Shown piece after piece: positions 13,216 through 19,031 of a DNA stretch of 19,031 nt. How positions within the stretch are numbered: position 1 is the stretch's first letter; each line of letters starts with the position of its first letter. The DNA is taken from NCBI GenBank assembly GCA_034660995.1, contig JAYEKL010000037.1, positions 1 to 19,031 on the forward strand, in the 5' to 3' direction. Made by a program: the position numbers and the translations under genes. Source of the DNA: JAYEKL01 sp034660995. GTDB taxonomy: Bacteria; Patescibacteriota; Minisyncoccia; JAHIHE01; JAGLIN01. The notes under the pieces were generated by a model. The model did not search any database and was not told the origin of the DNA. It worked only from the letters and a program-made list of their open reading frames with translations.

Positions 13216-13417
13216 GTATTTCCATATCCCGGTTTTACTAGATGAAATTATAGAAATTGTAGATTCAAAACCGGGAGAAAATTTAGTTGATAGGACGATT
13301 AGTGGAGGTAGTTATGCTAAGGCAATTTTAAAAAGAACTTCTCCAGGCGGAAAATTACTTGGGATTGACTTAGATGATGAAGCGTTAGTAGAGAGCAAAC
13401 AAAATTTACAAATCTAA
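13214..13417 (+). pseudogene. rsmH: Truncated rsmH (mraW): N-terminal 67 residues only
   Basis: RsmH methylates C1402 of 16S rRNA and is normally about 300 aa. This frame keeps only the N-terminus: FHIPVLLDEIIEIVDSKPGE, then a degraded SAM loop, VDRTISGGSYAKAIL (the usual form is vDaTlGgGGHs), then GIDLDDEAL and a stop at 13417. ftsL starts 6 nt later, so the remaining roughly 230 codons are deleted rather than frameshifted. It lies between mraZ and ftsL, the standard rsmH place. The missing catalytic part and altered glycine loop imply no methyltransferase activity. The frame is intact and may persist only as a spacer for translational coupling to ftsL. A full rsmH elsewhere in the genome cannot be excluded. 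Confidence 0.85.
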
Positions 13418-13422
13418 ACCTT

Positions 13423-13785
13423 ATGTCAAAAACAACAATTAAAAATTTTGGTTTTAGGAGAAATAGGATAAAAAAAGTAACTGTTTCTCAAAAAATAAAA
13501 AATGGCAAAAAAATTCTTGGCATATTTTTTGTTGTTGTAATTGGTTTAATGAGTTTATCGTATATATATCAAATGAGCAGTGTTGCAACTAATGGTTATG
13601 AAATTGAAAAATATGAAGATAAATTGACAGAGCTTAAGAAAGAAAATCAAATTATAATGATTAAATTAGCAGACTTAAAGGCTATGCATAATTTTGAAAG
13701 TAACGATAGTGAGCTGGTAGCAATTAAATATGACAATATTTCTTATGTAACATCAAGCTTAGGAGCGGTTGCGATTCAAAAATAG
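13423..13785 (+). CDS. ftsL: FtsL-like cell division protein
   Basis: A 120-aa bitopic membrane protein with a basic cytoplasmic N-terminus of about 30 residues (KKVTVSQKIKNGKK), one transmembrane helix near 31-50 (ILGIFFVVVIGLMSLSYIY) and an extracytoplasmic coiled coil (KYEDKLTELKKENQIIMIKLADLK). This architecture, the size and the position between rsmH and ftsI identify FtsL, which joins the FtsB/FtsQ complex and activates septal peptidoglycan synthesis. Sequence identity in this family is always low, so the call rests on topology and place. It starts 6 nt after the rsmH remnant stop, with no SD site, and is probably translated by coupling. A tail of about 40 residues follows the coil. Confidence 0.75.
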   Translation: MSKTTIKNFGFRRNRIKKVTVSQKIKNGKKILGIFFVVVIGLMSLSYIYQMSSVATNGYEIEKYEDKLTELKKENQIIMIKLADLKAMHNFESNDSELVAIKYDNISYVTSSLGAVAIQK

Positions 13786-13901
13786 ATTTTTTAAAAAATC
13801 GCCAGCCCCTAATTAAACTTACTATGTCTTGGTTTCTATTGCAATTTTCACAATTTTATTTTGTGTTTAAACTATCTTGATTTTAAAAAACTTTCAGCAT
13901 T
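13786..13901 (+). other. Spacer before ftsI with a possible solo MITE end
   Basis: GATTTTTTAAAAAATC (13785-13800) is a perfect palindrome that runs into GCCAGCCCC. AAAATCGCCAGCC matches the terminal repeat of the 116-bp palindromic element, whose ends read GGCTGGTGATTTT or GCGATTTT. It may be a solo end left after loss of the rest. It has a weak terminator-like look without a proper loop. Confidence 0.4.
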
Positions 13902-15641
13902 ATGAAAAAAAAATACTCAAGTTTTGACAGTAAAAATGATTTTATTTCTCGCGTTTATGTATTGATTAGTTTAGTTGTGATAGTTTTTTTTGTGGTTTTT
14001 TTTAGGTTATTTCAGATTCAGATTATAAAACACGATTTCTATAAGGCTTTAGCGCAAGATCAGCATGAGTTTTTTCAAAAAACAATTCCTAAAAGAGGTG
14101 AAATATTTATTAAAGACTTGTATTCAGAAAAACTTTATCCTTTAGCTGTGAATAAAGAATTAAATATTGTGTATGCGGTTCCAAAAGACATTGAGGATAA
14201 AAAAGAAGTTTCTAGTAGATTATCCAGAGTGTTAGATATTGAGCAAGAAAAAGTTTTTGATATTATAAATAAGGAAAACGATCCGTATGAAGTTATAAAA
14301 AATAAGGTTATAGCTGATGTTGCGGAAAAAGTTAGGAATGAAAATATTATAGGTATAGGCATAAGAGCTGAAAATGTTAGGTATTATCCTGGCAATTCCC
14401 TTGCTTCAAATGTAGTTGGATTTTTTGGCTACAAGGGGAATAAAAAGGCAGGGCAGTACGGAATAGAAGAGTACTATAACGATAGACTTAAGGGAGTAAT
14501 GGGATTTTTGGAAATAGAAAAAGATGCGTCTGGAAATTGGATATCATTTGGATTAAAAAGTTCACAATCTCCGAAAGATGGTGATGATGTAATTTTAACT
14601 ATTGATCAAACAGTTCAGTATATTTCTGAAAAAAAGATAAAAGAAGCAGTTGAAAAATATGGAGCAAAGAATGGAGAATTGATTGTTATGGATCCAACTT
14701 CAGGAGCAATTATTGCTTTAGCTCAATATCCTAATTATAATCCAAATGAATATTTTAAAGAGGAAGATATGAGTATTTTTTTGAGTTCTAGTGTTCACAA
14801 TGTTTATGAGCCTGGTTCAGTTCAAAAGCCTATAACTTTGGCAATTGGTATAGATTTAGGGAAATTGGGACCGAATACAACATACGAAGATAGAGGATCT
14901 TTAAAAATTGATGGATGGCCAATAAGTAATTCTAATGGTAAGGCTAACGGGAAACAGACGATGATTCAAGTTCTTGAAAAATCTTTAAACACGGGAACTG
15001 TTTTTGCGGTAAACCAAGTTAGCAAAAATGATTTTTATAAATATCTTAAAAATTTTGGTTTTGATTGTCTAACTGGTATTGAGATTACAGGGGAGACCAA
15101 AGGCAGTCTTTCTAATTTAAAAGATAAAAAAGATATTAATTATGCGACGGCTTCGTATGGACAAGGTATTTCAGTTACTCCTCTTGCAATGTTAAATGCC
15201 ATATCTTCTTTTGCAAATGATGGCAAGCTGATGAAGCCTCACATTGTTAGTGAATTTGTTAATGTTGATGGATTTTCAGAAAAAACTGAGTCTCAAGTTG
15301 TTCGTAGAGTTGTGTCTTCTAGAACTGCTAATTTAATTTCAGCGATGATGGTTAGTGTGATAAAAAATGGACACGCGCAACAAGCAAAAGTAAAAGGATA
15401 CAGTTTTGCTGGAAAGACAGGAACAGCTCAAATTCCAAAAAAAGATGGAAGGGGATACGAAAAAGATAAAACGATTCATACTTTTGTTGGCTTTGGTCCA
15501 ATGCCAGATCCAAAATTTTCAATTTTAGTAAAATTAGATGAACCTCAGAATGCTTCTTATGCCGCAGATACAACAGCTTTTGTTTTTAGGGAATTATCTC
15601 AAGAACTGTTAAATTATTATAATATCTCACCGACAGAGTAA
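13902..15641 (+). CDS. ftsI: Penicillin-binding protein, FtsI/PBP3-type transpeptidase
   Basis: A 579-aa class B penicillin-binding protein. It has one N-terminal transmembrane anchor (about 17-41), a pedestal domain starting with FRLFQIQIIKHDFYKALA and KRGEIFI, and a transpeptidase domain with all three catalytic motifs: SxxK as S306-V-Q-K309 (EPGSVQKPI), SxN as S361-L-N363 and K505-T-G507 (GKTGTAQIP). It crosslinks septal peptidoglycan with FtsW. No PASTA domain is present at the C-terminus. It sits between ftsL and murF in the division cluster, so FtsI rather than the elongation PBP2 is the likely role. No SD site precedes the start (TTTCAGCATTATG). Confidence 0.93.
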   Translation: MKKKYSSFDSKNDFISRVYVLISLVVIVFFVVFFRLFQIQIIKHDFYKALAQDQHEFFQKTIPKRGEIFIKDLYSEKLYPLAVNKELNIVYAVPKDIEDKKEVSSRLSRVLDIEQEKVFDIINKENDPYEVIKNKVIADVAEKVRNENIIGIGIRAENVRYYPGNSLASNVVGFFGYKGNKKAGQYGIEEYYNDRLKGVMGFLEIEKDASGNWISFGLKSSQSPKDGDDVILTIDQTVQYISEKKIKEAVEKYGAKNGELIVMDPTSGAIIALAQYPNYNPNEYFKEEDMSIFLSSSVHNVYEPGSVQKPITLAIGIDLGKLGPNTTYEDRGSLKIDGWPISNSNGKANGKQTMIQVLEKSLNTGTVFAVNQVSKNDFYKYLKNFGFDCLTGIEITGETKGSLSNLKDKKDINYATASYGQGISVTPLAMLNAISSFANDGKLMKPHIVSEFVNVDGFSEKTESQVVRRVVSSRTANLISAMMVSVIKNGHAQQAKVKGYSFAGKTGTAQIPKKDGRGYEKDKTIHTFVGFGPMPDPKFSILVKLDEPQNASYAADTTAFVFRELSQELLNYYNISPTE

Positions 15642-15680
15642 AGCGTATGACATATATTTAGATTATAGAAGAACGTTTTT

Positions 15681-15857
15681 GTCATCTCGATCCGCCGACT
15701 GGCGGAGAGAGATCTATGAACTAATTAAATTTCACCGAAACCTTCCTTTTTTCTGGCATAGTATAGTTTACAGATTTATCTCTTCGTTTGAAATGACATC
15801 TATGTATTATTCTCGTTTATAGTATAGTTTTTAGATCTCATCGGGGTTCGAAATGAC
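15681..15857. repeat. Cluster of three GTCAT.../...ATGAC palindromic repeats
   Basis: 15681-15715 begins GTCATCTCGATCCGCC and ends GAGATCT. 15772-15797 and 15833-15857 are inverted relatives ending TTTGAAATGAC and TTCGAAATGAC. The last two are each preceded by ATAGTATAGTTT, so a unit of about 60 bp is tandemly duplicated. The cluster fills the spacer (15642-15923) between ftsI and murF; no promoter or terminator is recognisable. Confidence 0.7.
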
Positions 15858-15923
15858 AATTATAAAAAGTGTTCTTCCACACCCTAATATTATATGTTAT
15901 ATATTACACATTACACAATTACT

Positions 15924-17195
15924 ATGCGATTTGTAATTATAAAAATTCTTAATATATTATCAAAAAAAACATTGGCAAAATATAAGCCAGTGGTTATTGG
16001 TGTTACAGGAAGTGTTGGAAAAAGCAGCGCAAAAAAAGCTATTTTTGAAATATTAAAAAGAAAATACAAAGTTCGTTGCGACAGAAGTTGTTATAATTCA
16101 GACATAAGTATTCCTCTCGCGGTAACTGGTTTTGAAAGCGGAGGACATTCTATTAGTAATTGGCTTGGAATTATCTTTAAGACTGTTAGTAGACTATTAA
16201 AAAAAGATAGATATCCCGATGTACTTATTTTAGAAATGGGAGTTAATAGGCCAAATGATATGAAAAAGATGCTAGCTGCTATAAAACCTAATATCGGCAT
16301 TTTTACGGGAATAGGAAAATTTCCTTCTCATTTAGAATATTTTAGGGATGCAAAACATATTGCGCGAGAGAAAGCTTTGCTTGTAAAATCTTTAAAGAAG
16401 AAAGATTTGGTCATTTTGAATTTAGATGATAAATTTATAAAAGGAATATTAGAAAGCATAAAATCTAAAGTAATTACTTATGGTTTTGATAAAAATGCGG
16501 ATATTCAGGCAGAGGAAATTTTATTAGGAAATAAAAAATTTAGAACAGAGGACGGTTCAATGGGAATGAGATTTAAAATTTCTCATCAAGGGACAACAGT
16601 TCCTTTTCGTCTTCCTTATGCGTTAGGAAAAGGACAAATCTATTCAGCTCTATCAGCTGTTGCAGTCGGAGTTCATTTTGGATTTAATCTTGTAGAAATG
16701 TCAGAAATTCTTTCCGATTATCATCCTCTTGCGGGAAGAATGAAAATGATTAGAGGAGTCAAAGAATCCTTAATAATAGATGATACTTTTAATTCTAATC
16801 CGAGCTCTGCTTTGTCTGCTTTGGAAACAGTTGAAAATCTGGAGGCGCCAAGAAAAATTGCAGTTTTTGGTGATATGCTTGAGCTTGGTAAACAGTGCGA
16901 GATTGGACACAGAGAAGTCGGGAAAGCTATTCCTAGCTCCGTAGATTTTCTTTTTACATATGGATCAAAAAGTAAAATGATAGCGCATCAAGCGCAAAAA
17001 AGTGGAATGAAAAAAGAAAATATTTTTCATTTTGAAGATATTCAAGAGTTAATTGAATTATTAAAAAACACAATTCAAGATAAAGATATTGTTCTCGTTA
17101 AAGGGTCTAGAGCGATGCGAATGGAAAAATTTGTTAAAGGAATTATGGTTGAGCCTCAAAAAGCGGATAAGTTGCTAGTGAGTTCACAAGGGTAA
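15924..17195 (+). CDS. murF: UDP-MurNAc-pentapeptide synthetase (MurF-type Mur ligase)
   Basis: A 423-aa Mur ligase that adds D-Ala-D-Ala to the UDP-MurNAc tripeptide. The ATP loop is GVTGSVGKSSAKKA (usually GKTTtK; here GKSS). The central signature is LILEMGVNRPNDMKKM, the carbamoyl-lysine region follows near HIAREKALL, and the C-terminal domain carries DDTFNSNPSSALSALE, which is the MurF rather than MurE form, and GDMLELG. The N-terminal substrate domain is nearly absent, since the P-loop lies about 30 residues from the start instead of about 100. An in-frame ATG at 15894 would add 10 residues, but they are encoded by an ATTACAC repeat, so 15924 is preferred. No SD site. It is the last dcw gene before the tRNA and the integrated element. 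Confidence 0.88.
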   Translation: MRFVIIKILNILSKKTLAKYKPVVIGVTGSVGKSSAKKAIFEILKRKYKVRCDRSCYNSDISIPLAVTGFESGGHSISNWLGIIFKTVSRLLKKDRYPDVLILEMGVNRPNDMKKMLAAIKPNIGIFTGIGKFPSHLEYFRDAKHIAREKALLVKSLKKKDLVILNLDDKFIKGILESIKSKVITYGFDKNADIQAEEILLGNKKFRTEDGSMGMRFKISHQGTTVPFRLPYALGKGQIYSALSAVAVGVHFGFNLVEMSEILSDYHPLAGRMKMIRGVKESLIIDDTFNSNPSSALSALETVENLEAPRKIAVFGDMLELGKQCEIGHREVGKAIPSSVDFLFTYGSKSKMIAHQAQKSGMKKENIFHFEDIQELIELLKNTIQDKDIVLVKGSRAMRMEKFVKGIMVEPQKADKLLVSSQG

Positions 17196-17229
17196 TAATT
17201 TATCGTATGGGAATTTCAATTTTTATATT

Positions 17230-17262
17230 TTGTAGGAACGAGGTATTGCCTCGTTCCTACAA
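17230..17262. repeat. GTAGGAACG-type palindromic repeat, copy 2 (perfect hairpin)
   Basis: TTGTAGGAACGAGG (17230-17243) pairs perfectly with CCTCGTTCCTACAA (17249-17262) around TATTG. No T-run follows on either strand, so it is not a standard terminator. Confidence 0.85.
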
Positions 17263-17368
17263 TGCTAGCGTATAGAATTTATGGCTGGTATTTAATATGC
17301 CAGCCTTAGTTGTGTGTTGCTCTTGTAAAGTAATTTAAGTTGTGATAGATTAGTGAAGTATCAAGTAT

Positions 17369-17398
17369 GGCCTGCGATTTTCTTATAATTCCCCTCTA
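17369..17398 (+). repeat. Truncated copy 3 of the palindromic MITE-like element
   Basis: GGCCTGCGATTTTCTTATAA plus TTCCCCTCTA matches the left arm of the elements at 10331 and 12108, then stops. GCCTG before it and CAGGC after it form a 5-bp inverted repeat, so the fragment is neatly bordered. Confidence 0.8.
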
Positions 17399-17428
17399 CA
17401 GGCTGTCTAATTTATGTAATGTATTTCA

Positions 17429-17497
17429 ATATTGTTCGACTTTATGGAGAACTATACGCGTAAAGTAAGACAAGCTTCTCAACAAGGTCGAAGTATA
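17429..17497. repeat. GGTCGAA/TTCGAC palindromic repeat, copy 2
   Basis: ATATTGTTCGACTTTATGG (17429 on) ending GGAGAA at 17451, then ACGCG, then TTCTCAACAAGGTCGAAG (17476 on). It is related to 6611-6726, with the half units in the opposite arrangement around the ACGCG core. Confidence 0.75.
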
Positions 17498-17592
17498 TTG
17501 TGAGTAGTAGTAGAGCCTGTCTTGGATTTAGTTCAGGAATAAATTCCGTGTATTATAGTGGTCGCTAAATACTTAATACTAAATACTGATCT

Positions 17593-17664
17593 GCCGCCTT
17601 CGTCTAGCGGTTAGGACGCTAGGTTCTCATCCTAGTAACAGGGGTTCGACTCCCCTAGGCGGTA
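17593..17664 (+). tRNA. tRNA-Glu (anticodon CUC)
   Basis: A 72-nt cloverleaf. The acceptor is GCCGCCT with AGGCGGT (first pair G-U), the D-arm is GTCT/GGAC, and the anticodon stem CTAGG/CCTAG closes the loop TTCTCAT with anticodon CTC (17626-17628). The T-arm is AGGGG-TTCGACT-CCCCT and the discriminator is A; CCA is not encoded. The 3' half is also the end of a serine recombinase gene on the other strand, marking it as an integration target. Confidence 0.95.
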
Positions 17665-19031
17665 CAATAGGGGATTTGGGGTCGCAAGACCCCTCTTTTA
17701 TTGCTAAAACTGGCGAAATTTGAGGGGTTTGAAATCTATTGTAATCATAAATTGGCTTTTCAGGGAAAATCAAACCCTGTATTTTTATTTTCTGATCGTA
17801 ACTGGCTTTATTCCAGTACTCGGGAATAGTAGCAATAAAGTCAAAGACATAAGTTACGGTTTCATCAATGTTAAATTCTTTAATTTCATTTTCATCTAGA
17901 ACAATTTGCTTGTTCAATATTTTTTGCTTTAATTTATCAAAAACTTCTTTAAAATCTTCATCAGATAATAACTCTTTCCTTTTCATGTTTATAAGTTCTA
18001 TTTTTTCTTCTTTCAAGTTTTCCAGTGTTTTGAGAGTATCTTTTCTATCTTTGTTTAATTCTTTATATCTTTTTTTCCAAACATTAATAATTATGGTTTT
18101 AAAAGGATTTAAAAAAGTTTTTTTAGGAGTTATATCTTCCAGATAATGCAAAAAATCTTCTTCTAATTTTTTCTTAGCAATTGATTTTTTTGAATCACAG
18201 TTTTTATTATAACATCTGTAGTAAGGATATTTTCCTCCCCATCTTCCAGTAGCGAAATAAGCTGTTATAGGTCTGCCACAAAAAGCGCATGTTACAAAAT
18301 GTCTCAAAGGGAAGTTTTCATTTGTTTGATTATTAGAAATATTTTCAGCTCTATTTTCTTTGATTAGAATGTTTTGACACTTGTAAAAAATTTGATCGCT
18401 AATAATGTGTTCGTAATTTCCCTCATACTCTTCACCTTTCACAATCATTATTCCTATGTAAAATTTTCGTTTGATAATTTTACTCATCGTTTGTGATGAA
18501 ATCTCGTTTTTTTTCCAGTTCCTTAATCCTTTTTTATTTACCACAACTCTTAATTCTTCCAAAGTATAAATTCCAGTTGAAAATTTTTCAAAGATCCATT
18601 TGATTAACGGGGCTCTTTTTTTATCAAGTATAATAATTTTTTTCCCGAGTTTGTCTGTTGTATTTAGATAGCCAATAGGGGCTTTACCGCACCAATATCC
18701 TTGTTCTCTCTTTTCTCTTAAGCAATCAGTAATTCTTTGACTTTTCGTATCGTTATCAAATTGGGCATTTGCGGCCATAATATTGCCAATAAATTTTCCT
18801 GTTGGAGTATTATCAATTGCTTCTGTTGTAGAAACAAGCCTTATATTCAATTTATTCAGAAGAATAGTAATATTACTGTAGTCGTTAACATTTCTTGATA
18901 ATCTGTCTATCTTATAAACAATAACGCAGTCTATTTTATTGTTTCTTTTACTACAAAATTTAAGCATTTCTTGTAAGCATGGTCTGTCAGCGGTTTTAGC
19001 AGAAACGCCATCATCATGAAACATCTTGATT
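17627..19031 (-). CDS. Large serine recombinase (integrase), N-terminus beyond the window
   Basis: At least 467 residues, open to the right edge, so the N-terminus with the catalytic serine is missing. Visible in order: the end of the resolvase catalytic domain (DDGVSAKTADRPCLQEML, then VIVYKIDRLSRN), a Recombinase domain (GYWCGKAPIGYLN to the RKFYIGIMIVKGEEYEGNY region), a zinc ribbon with CAFC and CYNKNC, a long coiled coil (about residues 325-385), and a short basic tail. It carries out site-specific integration and excision of the element. The last 26 or so residues come from the tRNA terminator and the antisense of tRNA-Glu (VPPRGVEPLLLG); the stop TGA at 17627-17629 overlaps the anticodon. 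Many recombinases of CPR bacteria end this way. Confidence 0.93.
   Translation of the reverse strand, partial: IKMFHDDGVSAKTADRPCLQEMLKFCSKRNNKIDCVIVYKIDRLSRNVNDYSNITILLNKLNIRLVSTTEAIDNTPTGKFIGNIMAANAQFDNDTKSQRITDCLREKREQGYWCGKAPIGYLNTTDKLGKKIIILDKKRAPLIKWIFEKFSTGIYTLEELRVVVNKKGLRNWKKNEISSQTMSKIIKRKFYIGIMIVKGEEYEGNYEHIISDQIFYKCQNILIKENRAENISNNQTNENFPLRHFVTCAFCGRPITAYFATGRWGGKYPYYRCYNKNCDSKKSIAKKKLEEDFLHYLEDITPKKTFLNPFKTIIINVWKKRYKELNKDRKDTLKTLENLKEEKIELINMKRKELLSDEDFKEVFDKLKQKILNKQIVLDENEIKEFNIDETVTYVFDFIATIPEYWNKASYDQKIKIQGLIFPEKPIYDYNRFQTPQISPVLAIKEGSCDPKSPIVPPRGVEPLLLG
17629..17664. other. Probable attachment site (attL) in the 3' half of tRNA-Glu
   Basis: The recombinase frame enters the tRNA from its 3' end, so the element joins the chromosome within this stretch. 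The exact crossover cannot be placed without the other end. A second copy of part of this sequence is expected at the far end of the element, outside the window. Confidence 0.5.
17630..19031. mobile_element. Left end of an integrated element at tRNA-Glu
   Basis: A recombinase gene at the extreme end of the element, pointing into the tRNA, follows directly on the division cluster. The rest of the dcw genes (mraY, ftsW, murG and so on) would be expected next, so the element may split the cluster. The right end and cargo are outside the window. Confidence 0.6.
17678..17702 (+). terminator. Intrinsic terminator of tRNA-Glu
   Basis: GGGGTC-GCAA-GACCCC (17678-17693) with a GNRA tetraloop, followed by TCTTTTATT. 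It lies inside the coding tail of the recombinase on the opposite strand and encodes the residues SCDPKS there. Confidence 0.85.

Larger units (their letters stand above)
17196..17592. other. Repeat-filled spacer between murF and tRNA-Glu
   Basis: 397 bp without a gene. It contains a perfect 14-bp hairpin (17230-17262), a truncated palindromic element (17369-17398), a GGTCGAA-type palindrome (17429-17497) and a short tandem TACTTAATACTAAATACT stretch before the tRNA. TATTAT at 17551-17556 could be the tRNA -10, but no clear -35 is seen. Confidence 0.6.

Noticed and set aside
15894..15923. Longer MurF start at ATG 15894
   Set aside because: The extra 10 codons come from a 7-bp ATTACAC repeat of the kind placed upstream of starts in this genome; MRFVIIKILN at 15924 fits better.
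17230..17262. Terminator for murF
   Set aside because: The hairpin is strong, but no T-run follows on the plus strand, and the same sequence family occurs in the rpsL leader, so it is better called a dispersed repeat.
17868..18146. Plus-strand 92-aa frame inside the recombinase gene
   Set aside because: It is the antisense of the coiled-coil region; its Ser/Phe/Leu-rich composition is the usual reverse image of Lys/Glu codons.

Overview
This is an AT-rich, compactly coded bacterial chromosome segment. It most resembles a Candidate Phyla Radiation (Patescibacteria, Parcubacteria-like) genome. That placement is an inference from several signs: a very short bL28 with a CxxC/CxxC zinc ribbon, a translin-family protein, small housekeeping genes that mostly lack Shine-Dalgarno (SD) sites, many dispersed palindromic intergenic repeats, and a serine recombinase whose tail reads into a tRNA. 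UGA is used as a normal stop, so this is not one of the UGA=Gly lineages.

Layout. Positions 1-2000 are accessory-looking: an unrecognised 129-aa protein and a tandem pair of isochorismatase-like cysteine hydrolases. All three carry strong GGAGG ribosome sites, and there is one clear promoter and two clean terminators. Positions 2100-4170 hold a Kef/NhaP-like antiporter and the ribosome-assembly GTPase engB. These converge, through a shared terminator, on a 58-aa rpmB (bL28) on the minus strand. Positions 4357-6570 hold a site-2-type membrane metalloprotease, rpsL and rpsG; the two ribosomal genes are separated by a repeat-filled spacer and no fusA follows. Positions 6770-7590 hold a translin/TRAX-like gene. 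Positions 7639-11570 hold a small isoprenoid and signalling group: a leader with an internal terminator, a UbiA-family prenyltransferase, an overlapping membrane histidine kinase, and a polyprenyl diphosphate synthase.

Positions 11570-12720 are a 1.15-kb non-coding block of nested repeats, including a 631-bp segment bounded by 25-bp inverted repeats. Positions 12625-17195 are the division and cell-wall (dcw) cluster in the usual order: mraZ (with promoter and AAAGTGG boxes), a 67-codon remnant of rsmH, ftsL, ftsI and murF. At 17593-17664 lies tRNA-Glu(CUC). A large serine recombinase on the minus strand runs into its 3' half, and its stop codon falls in the anticodon loop. This looks like the left end of an integrated element that continues beyond the window.

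The core genes serve translation (S12, S7, L28, EngB, tRNA-Glu) and peptidoglycan synthesis and division (MraZ, FtsL, FtsI, MurF). The prenyl synthase and UbiA protein may form a two-step route to a prenylated lipid or cofactor. At least five families of short palindromic repeats fill the intergenic space, and an 8-bp AACAATnn tandem repeat sits just upstream of four start codons. I found no CRISPR array, no complete insertion sequence and no obvious multigene defence system.
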